A stretch of 64,000 nt of DNA from Tenrec ecaudatus (lineage: Eukaryota; Chordata; Mammalia; Afrosoricida; Tenrecidae), in NCBI RefSeq assembly GCF_050624435.1, contig NC_134545.1, positions 88,130,063 to 88,194,062 of the forward strand. Direction: 5' to 3'. Of the stretch, positions 21,937 to 31,254 are shown piece after piece (the first letter of the stretch is position 1; every line of letters starts with the position of its first letter). The notes under the pieces are model-generated. The model was not told where the DNA came from. It did no database searches and saw nothing but the letters and a program-made list of their open reading frames with translations. Position numbers and translations under genes: made by a program.

Positions 21937-22160
21937 GTTTTAAGTCATTTTATTGGGAGCTCTTAAAGCTCTTAGAACATTCCAATCATCGATTGTATCA
22001 AGCCTATTTGTACATACGTTGCCATCATCATTTTCTAAACATTTACTTTCTGTTTGAGCCCTTGGTATCAGCTCCTCTTCTGTCCCTCCCTCCCCCCTTC
22101 CCACCCGTGACCCCTTGGTCAATGATAAATCATTATTGCTTTCATATTTGCTGATGGTTC
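21937..22160 (-). mobile_element. L1 3'-end fragment (tenrec-type)
   Basis: The sequence runs 'gttttaagtcattttattgggagctc..', '..caatcatcgattgtatcaagc..', 'catttactttctgtttgagcccttggtatcagctcc' and 'tgataaatcattattgc'. This closely follows the 3' end of an L1 family that I recall as very common in Echinops genome sequence. The family assignment is from memory. Confidence 0.6.
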
Positions 22161-23462
22161 TCTAGGCGAACGCTGTGGTGATACGGAGACCTGATGGAAG
22201 GCCAGGCCTGCTCAGGGCCCCAGCACTTCCATTCCAACCTCCTCCACGTTCCCTCAGTTACATGGATAAAATTAGATTCCAGGCCGAGCAACGCCGGCAA
22301 TTCCGAGTGTGTGTGTGTGTCTGCAGCCAAACTCTGCTCACATCTGCTTTCCAGCTCTGGCACATGGAACAACTCCAGAGGGAAGCAAACTGGAAGAGGA
22401 GGGATGGAGAGGGAGGGAGGGAGTGTGTGAGTGTGTGTAGGGGGAGGGAACAAAGACAGGAAATGAAGATCAACACAGAGCCTGGAATGTTGGGAAATGG
22501 CATATTTAAGGGGTGTCTGGCAGCCTTAAGGTGGAACCTTTCTGCAAGGTGTTCTCTGCTCAAGTGCACACAGGCCAAAGGCCTAAGCCATGGGGACAGG
22601 GGCTGACTAGAAGCAGCAGCCCAGGGTCACTCTGGTGGTCCTTTTAGAAAGCTCAGAACACAAAGCAGCTTGGTAGATAACTTCCAGGGAAGTGAATCAG
22701 GCGACCAGCCTGCCAGGATTTGTGCTGGCCTTTGCCTTTCAGACATGAGGCTGTTGGATTTGGGGGTGAGCCCTAGTCCCCAAGTTGGAGAGAAGACAAG
22801 GGTCACATAACAGGACAGGAAGGGCAGAGGCCAAGGCTGCCCTTTGTCACACACAAGGTCCCACTGAGGTTCCAGCTCCTTATGGCTAGTGACCTTCTTA
22901 GCTGTCAGAGATGCTAACCTTCAACGCTGTCACAGTCTACTGCATTCTGCAACGGTCTCAGGAGATGTCGACAGCACTTTAGGCCCAGGGGACCAAAGCT
23001 TGGTTCTGCCTGTGCCGTGAGACCCCACAGAACACGTACTGCCCCCACAAGGGCAGGTGGGACAGCTGGGCAGGCATCACAGCAAAGCCAGTTAGTTCCA
23101 CAGCACAGGTCCCGGTGGGTTGGGATAGAGACGAGCAGGGCGGGCCCTGGAAGGGAAGTCTAGTTTCCATTGGTCTCTGGGAAGAGCTGGGAAAGCTTCC
23201 CTACCCCGCTCCCCCATGGGCATCTCAGCTGGGGAGAGGAACAGGTCGGGGTGGAAAGGGACTGCACATCCCCATAGCTGAGGCTTCAGCTTGGGCCTTG
23301 GCTCTCGTGTCCAGGGAGACGGTCTGAGCCACGTCAGGTGGAGCTCTGCAGCCCAACCCTGAGGCTGCCATCAATGCCCGAGGCTCCGCCCCCAGGTCCC
23401 TGGGGGTGGGAGAAGGCAACCCCCCCCACCCCCCACCCGCTGCTCCTCTGCCAAGTTCCTAC

Positions 23463-23580
23463 CTGATGTACCACCAGCCTTCCAGGTTCTTCCGGATCAC
23501 CTCCACGGTGACTCCCTGCTCGAAGTCGATCTCGTCCTTGCTCTGGCTGGTATAGGGCTGCAGGGTGACGTACTTCTCCT
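23463..23580 (-). CDS. SH3PXD2A: SH3PXD2A exon: start of SH3-2
   Basis: The exon is 118 nt from acceptor CCCCCAG to donor GTAGGA. It encodes (E)[16 protein letters not shown], then [20 protein letters not shown] and YI. This is the N-terminal part of the second SH3 domain, including the RT-loop acidic residues and the signature double Trp. The Glu codon is completed from G at 27086; the last two bases (AG) form Arg with the first base at 20263. It differs from human at a few positions (TL for TV, DFEQG for GFEKG). Confidence 0.96.
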
Positions 23581-26500
23581 CTGGGGGTGTGGGGAAGCAG
23601 GCCGGCCTTGTCAGTGCCCAGCAGAGTTCGGGGCAGACCCTGTTCCCACCTCCCCTCCACCTGGTTCAACAGCTGCAGAGGTGCCCGGGCCCTGCCTCAG
23701 CCTTTTCCAGCGAAGGGCAGGCATCCACCCTTCTGCCAGAGGAGTCCATGAGGGCAGGGCCCTGGCTGTGCCAGTGAGTGTCCTACACACTCTCGCCTGG
23801 TGCTGGTTCTCCAGGCTGGCATCCGCAGGAGTGCGCTGGGCTGGGACAGGGCTAGAGTAGCCTGCTGCTCCCCCTGGGTCCTGAGTCAAAGTCAGAGACC
23901 AGCCCCTGGGTGTCCTCTGAATGTCCCTGACCATGCCCCCCCCCCACCAATTCTCTCTCCTCCTCCATCTGACCCGCACGCAGGTGGCTCCAGGGCCACC
24001 TCCTCTGGGAAGCCTGTCCGCACACTATCTTTCTGGGCGAGCAGCACAGTTACATGCTCGTTACACAAAAGGTCAGGGAAGCATGGACAAAAAGGACCAG
24101 GGAACCCGTGGCGGGGGTGGGAGGGTGTCTGCCCTGTTTGCAGGGGTGGCACTGAAAGGCTCAGTGGAAGTGCCTGGAAGGACAACCATAGGAAGATCAG
24201 GGCCACCTGGTGGGTGCCCTTCTACCCCTTCTGGCAAGTGTCCTTGTTCCTGCTTCCAGGAAGGTACCTTGGTAACCACAGCCAGGTAGGTGAAGGCTGC
24301 CTGCTTCCTCGTGTCCACCCCACCCTCTGGGAGAAGTGAGCAGGGAGAGCCAGGTACGAACTGCTGCCCTCTCTGGGAAGGTCGCCCAGACCCTCTGTGG
24401 TGCTGCCAGACAGCCAGGGGCTCCCTAGGGGCTGAGACGGCCTGGCATATAGGAGATCGTCCATTGCAGTGCCGAGGAAGGCAGGGCTGGGCAGGGCACC
24501 AGGGGTGGACTTGCTGTGACACTGGTGCAGACGCCTGCCCAGCCTGGCTCCAGCTGTGACCGCGCCCCCTCTGGATGCCTGGCTGGGCCTGGAAGGGCAG
24601 CTTTGGGTAGGAGGGCCATCGGCTCTTCTTCCTGGGTTATCAGGATGGCCTGCAGCCGCCCACCAGCTGTGAGCACAGAACCGATGGCCAAGTCTGAAAG
24701 GCTGTCCAAGAGGAAAAGGGGGGGCAATAGCCCACAGGGGGCCCCCCCACCGCTGACCTCCTGGAAGTGTGCCGACCCTACAGCTCCAGCCAGGCTGCAG
24801 GGAGCGGCCACAGATGCCCCTCAGGAGGCGAGATTCAGACGAGGGCCCGCATTCCACTGGCCAGCCCTTCACTCCCCTGCCTAGCTCCGGGCCCGGCCCA
24901 CTCCATTTCCCAGCAGGGCACGGCAAGCTCTGGCTGGGAGGGTCAGCTGGGCAGTGCCAGACTCCAGGGACCCAGAGTTCTGAGGTTAGGGGCGAGGCAC
25001 GGTCTGGTCTCCACATTTCGCCTTTGTAAGCTGGGCTATTTTTAAAAGCCCGTGGTTCAAGCAGGAAACCATCATTAACGTTTTTCCTACGCATGGCTGC
25101 AGACCAAAGCATCAGTCCTTCTCTGGATGATCAGAGACCCACACCCACAACCAGTCCCTGGGCCTCAGCTCCCCAGTGACCATACGAAGGCCTGCTTCCC
25201 CTAGACCCTATATTTTGGGGGAGCCCCCAGCTGCTGTGAGCTCAGGCACCTGGCCGCTCCAAGGGAGGGCTCTGGGCTGGTTTCTTGGGCTCAGTTGGCA
25301 GAGGTACAGGGTACCTTCCTGTAGACACGGCCACATGGACCCCAAGACTCCACTGGAGCTGGGCCCCAAAGCCCGCCTGCTAGAGCCAGATAGGGGAAGA
25401 GTGGCTGGGGTCTCAGGAAACAGTGGAGGGAAGAGGGGTCAGGCTCCACTCTGACCGCCAAGTGGTGGGGCACCCAACCCTGAGGAGAGGGTGCTGGGGC
25501 AGAGGGGGTGGGGAGTGGTTGGTGGTGGAGGACGGTAGACTTGCTTCCAATCAGAAAAGCATCCTCATGTCCTTTCCAAACCCTTCCCCCTCTGTCAGCA
25601 CTCTCCCTGCCCCCAGGCCGACTCCAGCTCAGGGAGAAACCTTCCAATCCCAGAGGCTGGGCTGGTTTGTCATCTGGTCAGTCAGTGCCCCACTGCTGAC
25701 CTCCCCCATCAGTAGGAGCCTCCCCAGCCGGCCTGCACCCAGTCTGTGTTGGCATCTCCATTTCCTTTAACCCACAGGGCTGGGGTGGAAAATTAGAGAA
25801 GCTAGCAGTTGTGGGTACTTGTTTCCGTGTGTTTGTACACGGATGGGTGGTCCGGAATGCTATGTTGGGTAGGGTGTTTGCAGCTACCTACTCAGGGAGT
25901 ATTTGGAACTGGTTCCCCGTGTACTTGCGGTTGGTAGGTGGGTTCTGTATTGGAGACGACAGGAGCAGCGCTTACGGACTCAGCTGCTGACCCGGAGGCC
26001 TGTGGTTCAGACTCAGCAGCCGCTCCATGGAGAATGGGGTAGCAGTGCTTCCAGGACCACAGCAGCCTTGGAAGCCCTAGGGGTGCATGACTACATGAAT
26101 GGCCCGAAGCGTGTGTGCCGTGTGCAGGGGCAGCACGTGTAGCCACCGTGGTCCCCAGGTACACATGTGAGGCCGTCAGGGTTGTGCACAGTGGTTGTGC
26201 TTCGCCAGCTACGCGTGGCTGTGTGTGTGTGCACAGTGTGTGGACTGTGCGGGGCAGTGGGTGTAACCATGGTTAATATCGGGGGTGGGGGGGTGGTGAT
26301 CTGCCAGTGGGGTGTGTGTGGGGGAGGCGTGGTTCCTGGGCCGTGGTGATAAAGGACAGAGCTGTGTGTGGCTCAGTGTCCTGGTGTGTGGAGCAGGTGC
26401 TGGAGGGGCCAAGGAAGCACGCCTCTGTCTGCTCTGTTTTTCCAAGCCCGTTTCCCTCTCCTTGGGTGTCGAGGCTCAGGGCTGCACCCTAGCCTTGCCC

Positions 26501-27085
26501 ACAGTGCCGCCGCAGCCCTCCTAGCCTAGGCTGACTTTGCTCTACATTCCCATCCTTGACATACCCTTGAGACTGGGAGAGGCCGGGGACTCCCAGCTGA
26601 CACCCCTCCAAGTTGGCCAGGTGACACCTGGTGAGGCTGGTTCTGGCATTCCCTATTGGTCTAGAGGCCAGCGCCGGCTGAGGTGCACTGTCCCTGAGTG
26701 ACCGCTAACACAGCTCTCAGCCCCAGCTCAGCGAGGTGGCAACGCAGGGTGGGCGACAAGTGCAGCTTCCAGGACAAACATGGTCTTTTCTGGAGCCCAG
26801 AAGACCCTTCACCCACTTCCTTGGATCCCCAGACCTGCTTTAGAGGGGCCCACAGAACTTCCTAGCCTCCCTGTCCCACGCCCTGCTCCCCACCTGCCCC
26901 ATCCCTGGAAGCCAGCAGAAGTAGAGTCATCCATCCCCACACTGCCCGATGTCCCCTCCCCAAGGCAGCAGAAGAGAGACCAGCCTGGCCAGAGGCAGAG
27001 GGGAGGTGAGCAGAGCCAGAGGGGTTAGGGGGCGGGAGGTGTGAGCGAGGACCAGCACAGGGTTAGAAGCTGCTCCCGTGGTCAC
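23581..27085 (-). other. SH3PXD2A: SH3PXD2A intron upstream of the SH3-2 exon
   Basis: This is a 3.5 kb intron, donor GTGACC at 27085 and acceptor CCCAG at 23581. It contains a worn AfroSINE (25962-26085) and a TG-rich patch (26160-26400). An L2-like scrap may lie near 23990-24040. No gene is seen. Confidence 0.8.
25962..26085 (+). mobile_element. Degraded AfroSINE-like element
   Basis: 'gcagcgcttacggactcagctgctgacccggaggcctgtggttcagactcagcagccgctccatgg..cagccttggaagcccta' keeps the SINE order with many changes. Confidence 0.6.
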
Positions 27086-27169
27086 CTCGGCTGTGCTGCC
27101 TGTTGACCATCCCGCCCAGCGTCCACCGGCGATCCAGGCGCCGCAGATGGGCCTTGCGTCTCTTGGACA
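27086..27169 (-). CDS. SH3PXD2A: SH3PXD2A 84-nt basic cassette exon between SH3-1 and SH3-2
   Basis: The exon is 84 nt from acceptor CACCAG to donor GTGACC. It encodes the 28-residue strongly basic insert (V)SKRRKAHLRRLDRRWTLG and GMVNRQHSR. It begins with the last two bases of a Val codon and ends with the first base of a Glu codon, so including or skipping it leaves the frame intact. TKS5/FISH is known to be alternatively spliced between SH3-1 and SH3-2, and this exon is the obvious cassette (inference). The Arg/Lys density could serve phosphoinositide, RNA or importin binding; none is shown. Its sequence is the same as my memory of human, a sign of strong constraint. Confidence 0.95.
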
Positions 27170-28202
27170 CTGGTGTGGGAGATGATGATGGAGCATGCGC
27201 CCAGGAACCGGTGGAGAGAATGGAGATGCAGATGAGATGAGATGGTGGGGGCGGGTGGGGAGGGGGTCTGGAGGGGTATTCACACTCCCAGGCTTGAACG
27301 GAGCCTGAGGGTGGTGGGCATGTGGGGAGAGGAAAAGGGTCCATCCAAAGGCCAACCTGTGAGGCCATGTCCCAGCCTCCTGAAGACCCTAGACCCCAGA
27401 ACTGCAGAGAGGTGCAGACCAGTGCCCGGAAGCTCCTGGGGATAGGGTCCTCCGGCACCTGGCTCTAAGAAAGTGCCACAGGCCAGGCCACAGGAGAAGA
27501 ACAACAGTGCCTTCCAGTGCTTCTAGCTCTTTCCAGCTGGGGTCTCGTCTCTTGTGCCACCGTCCTAGATAAGCATGACGAGGGGATGCCTGGAGTCTCT
27601 ATCCCTATCCTGCCCACCTTGGCTCTAGGCCAGACGTGCTTGCAGAATGGAATGCATAAGAAGCCCTCTCCACAGCAGCTGCCTGGCTGGTGCTCACAAT
27701 ACCCTCCCCTTGGTGTAGCTGAGCCCCAAGCCCGTGAAGCCTCTGCCTTCTCATAAGACTCCCAGGAGAGTGAGCACCTGCGGGGGGCTCCAGGCGGTCA
27801 GCTGGACCCTGCCGCTGGGAAGACTGCAGAAGGGAGCCAGGCTGCACAGGCCTGGCTGGAGTGAGTCTCTGCACACTCCCCGGCCAGCCCCACGGAGGCC
27901 TCCTGGAAGGATCAGCATTCCCAGAGAGGCGGCCAGGACCTAAAAGCTAGCAGGAGTGGGTCCCAGTCCAGGCCCTGTGTCTCCAGGGTGGCTGACCCTC
28001 TCTGAGCCTGTGTCCTTGTTGTGGATGGAGTGGCTCTGGCCCTGGCTTAAGAGACAAGAAGCTGAAGGGGACATAACCAGGGGGACAGACACCAGGTCCT
28101 GTGGCAGGCCAGACAGAGGACCCTGACACTGACATCCTGGGCAAGGGGGAGGGCAGGGGGTAAGGAAGACAGGGGCTTCCCTCCCAATAACTGAGCCGTG
28201 CT

Positions 28203-28410
28203 CAAACCCAAACCCAACTCGCTGCCCTCAAGTCCATGCAGGCTCATAATAACCCTGTAGGACATGGCAGACCTGCCCCTGTGAGTTTCTGAGACTGCCA
28301 CTCATTGCTGGAGTAGAAAGCCCTATTTTTCTCCTGAGGAGCGGCTGCTGGTTTTGAATTGCGGACCTCGCCAATCGTAGCTGAATGGATAACCATTATA
28401 CCACCCACTA
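28203..28410 (-). mobile_element. AfroSINE-like element (reverse)
   Basis: In reverse orientation the tail ('caagtccatgcaggctcataataaccctgtaggaca'), the body ('gtttctgagactgccactc..gagtagaaag..tttctcctgaggag') and the tRNA-like head ('tgaattgcggacctcgccaatcgtagctgaatgg..') are all present. It is inserted in the same sense as SH3PXD2A. Confidence 0.85.
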
Positions 28411-28440
28411 GTATGAGCCTCACAAAAGCCCCAGGTGGCT

Positions 28441-28530
28441 GGCACTCTCCCATTTCAGAGATGGGAAAATAGAGGCACAGGGCTGTAAAAGTTGCATCCC
28501 GACGGTGATGGGTCTGGAGCTGGGCATACC
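28441..28530 (-). mobile_element. MIR fragment (reverse)
   Basis: 'ctcccatttcagagatgggaaaatagaggcacagggctgtaaaagttgc' is a MIR core in reverse, directly beside the AfroSINE. Confidence 0.65.
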
Positions 28531-29988
28531 CACTAGCTACAGCGGTGCCTGCTCTGGGCTGCCAGTCACCGGGATGGCTGTCTGGTTTGCCGGTCCCAGA
28601 GTGGCCCCGTCCCCCTCCCCCATATCTAGGAGTAAGGCCAACCTCGGGGTTATAAGTCTGCCTCCACTTCCTCTCCTCTGTGCAGTGACACAGGTGAGTA
28701 ACATCAGAGTACCTGGCACAGGGGCCTCTCCACCAAGCCCCTCCCACCCCGGGGCTACCATTTCTGAATCTTCACCCAGTGCCCCAAGCTCAGGAGAGAA
28801 ATCAATGGTCTCTGCTTTCTGAAGTTCCAAGAGGAAGCCCAAAGAGGACAGAGGCCTCTGGTTTCTGTCTGCAGGGCTTGGGGATCTCAGACTGGGGTGG
28901 CCACAAGGCTGGGGCAGAGAGGGGACTGGAGATGGGACAGTAGAATCACAGGGGCCCCACAGTAAGCTCAGGGCTCCTGGGTTGCAGATTCTATGCAGAA
29001 CACACAGGAGGCTCACACCCTGGGTAGAGATGTGGAGACAGACAGACAGCCACACATGCACACACCTCCACACACAAAGCTTCCCAGTATGAGGCTTTCA
29101 TAGCCCTCGCTGCTTCCAAGCAAGATGCTCCAGGCCGTGAGGAGCAGGCATGGCCCAAGAGGCCAACCAGGGTCTGACCGCAATTCCAGCATCAGGCAGG
29201 CAAGGGTGACCCCCATGGTGCCCAGGTCAGGTGAAAGGGCATGTAGAGCACCAAGCAGAGTACCTGGCACCCAGGCAGGCACTGGCATGCTGCCTCTGTG
29301 TAGAGCCGCAAGGCTCTGGGAACCTAGAGTGTGGAAGTGGATACACAGCAGGGCCTAGGGAATTGAAGAGAAGCCAGGCCCAGCCCAGCCCAGAGGCCAA
29401 GTGCCTCAGGGGTTGCGATGCCCTAGACAGGGCTCAGGAGCACCCAGAAGGCTTGAGCCACCAGCCTGTCCCCACTGAGTCTAATGTCACACGGTGGAAG
29501 GCATGGCAGGGGCCAGAGCTCTGACTAAGGAGTTGAGATGAAGCAGGAGGAAGGGTGGAGACCAACCGACTTCGAGGGGGACGGGGAGGCAAGCTGAGGG
29601 GACCAAGCCCGGTGGTAGGCCTCCAGTCCTTGCCTCTCAGGCACACCCATCTGGACCGTCCCCACTGACCGTTAGGAAGGTGCTCCGGCTGCCAGGACTT
29701 GGGGCAAGGGAGCTTGAGCATTAAGATGAGTTTGGGGGGGGAGGGGGAGGAGAGCAGCCGGACAGGCTCTTTAACATGCCAGGAAGAAAGAGCCAGTCAT
29801 ACCTGAGCCAGGATGAGTCAGACAGCTGATTCACACCTTCCTCTGTGTCTGCCCCCTGGCCCAGCCGATAGGCCAGCACAAAGCACAGTCCCATGGGGCC
29901 ACCCTGACCCGCAGGGAGCACAGGAGCAAAAGCAGGTCTCTAGGGAACCTCCACAGGATTTCTGTGTGTGCATATGTGTGCCCCCCCA

Positions 29989-30012
29989 ACACACACACAC
30001 ACACACACACAC
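29989..30012. repeat. (CA)n tract
   Basis: About 12 CA units ending in CGCGGG. Confidence 0.9.
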
Positions 30013-30149
30013 GCGGGAGAGAGGACTTCAGGGAAGAGGCTGGGAAACTGACTGACAGGGGTTATAGGAAAAAGCAGAGGAGGGATGGAGTCACTCCTGG
30101 GTCCAGGGAGCCTCCTGGCAGCCCCCCCCCCCCCAACTGCAGGCCTTAC

Positions 30150-30263
30150 CTTCCCCTGTCTTGGAGGTGTTGATGTCTGAGTCGTCCCGAGTACCACTCT
30201 GAGCCTCCAGGTAGGTGGCAGGGACCCAGCCCTGCTCCTCAGAGGTGCTTACAAACCACCAGC
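30150..30263 (-). CDS. SH3PXD2A: SH3PXD2A exon: end of SH3-1
   Basis: The exon is 114 nt from acceptor CTCCACAG to donor GTAAGG, phase 1 at both sides and so symmetric. It encodes (G)[20 protein letters not shown], then [17 protein letters not shown]. The first part completes SH3-1, with the double Trp and the GWVPATYL strand carrying the ligand-binding Pro and Tyr; the acidic tail leads to the cassette exon. The only change from the human residues I recall is Ser for Asn after EAQ. Confidence 0.96.
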
Positions 30264-31063
30264 CTGTGGAGCAGACAAGACAGAGCAGATCATGAGAGAC
30301 CAGCTGGAGGCGGGCAGGGTTGGGGCTGAAGGAACACTCAGCAGCGGAGGTCAGAGAGCCAAGGGACAGCCGGTCCCCAGGTGCAGCAGCTCTCCAAGGA
30401 AGAGGAGCCCCAATACGCTCCCTGGGAGAAGGGCTGGGAAAATTGAGGTGCCAGTACACAGTATGGGCTGAAAAAAATGGAACAGAAATCAAGCTACATC
30501 TGGAGTGTGGAGCTCCACCCTGCAAGGAAGGCCAGGGCGCCCTGGCCAAACGCGGAGACCACTGTGGGCTTTCAAGCTCTGTGGGACTATTGGCCCGACT
30601 TGAAGTGTGGCCGCTTCCCAGAGCACCCAGACCCCAGGGCCTCACGGGTCCTCACTGGCAGGCCAGCAGCTCCCTTTCCCCATGGCCACGCTGCTGGAGG
30701 CCACCCTACAAGTGGGTTGACATTTCACCCACAGCAAGGGGCCACTTGAGAGCCTCTTGACCCCTGTGGGCAGATGAGAAAAGCTCGTGGAGCAAATCAC
30801 GCTGAAGGGAAAAAACAAAAAAACGATGGTGAGGTGGCTGGGGGTGGGGGGGAGGGGAAGGTACGGGGAAACTGGGAGAAGGCTGTCTGGGGGAGTGGGT
30901 GGCGCCATTTCTTTGGAACAGGACCACCCTGGGAGGGAGATAGCAGGAGACCTCCATGTTCAGATAAGGTGGTAGTGGGTGTGTGTGTGTGTGCCCTTGA
31001 ACTGGAAAGGTGAGGAGGGGCTGAGCATGGGCAGAAGCGGCTCAGGTCCCTTCACTCAACCAA

Positions 31064-31088
31064 GGGGGGGTGGGGTGGGGTGGGGTGG
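31064..31088 (+). repeat. (GGGGT)n short array, G4-prone
   Basis: Four consecutive runs of four or more G are separated by single T. This is a strong quadruplex pattern on the template strand of SH3PXD2A. Confidence 0.8.
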
Positions 31089-31186
31089 CCGACCCTGCTC
31101 TCAAGAAGCTGGAAAGCCCCGCCCAGCATTAGATGCTGGGACCAGAGAGTGCTTGAAGGTTCCCAGGGGCTCCGTGGGAACACAGC

Positions 31187-31254
31187 AGGGTAGGGCAGGG
31201 TAGGGTAGGGTAGGGTCGGGTAGGGCAGGGCAGGGCAGGGCAGGGCAGGGCGGG
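31187..31254 (+). repeat. (GGGTA/GGGCA)n pentamer array
   Basis: About 13 tandem pentamers, GGGTA-type on the left changing to GGGCA-type on the right, form a small minisatellite. Each unit has a GGG run, so it is quadruplex-prone. Confidence 0.9.

Larger units (their letters stand above)
20264..23462 (-). other. SH3PXD2A: SH3PXD2A intron splitting SH3-2
   Basis: This is a 3.2 kb intron. It contains a short CT run (20411-20432) and an L1 3'-end fragment (21937-22160). A GTGTGTGTGT run lies at about 22307-22320. I see no gene. Confidence 0.85.
27170..30149 (-). other. SH3PXD2A: SH3PXD2A intron upstream of the cassette exon
   Basis: This is a 3.0 kb intron, donor GTAAGG at 30149. It contains one reverse AfroSINE (28203-28410), a MIR fragment (28441-28530), a (CA)n (29989-30012) and a C run (30123-30134) next to the donor region. 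No gene is seen. Confidence 0.85.

Noticed and set aside
31187-31254. Interstitial telomeric repeat
   Set aside because: The unit is the pentamer GGGTA/GGGCA, not the hexamer TTAGGG.
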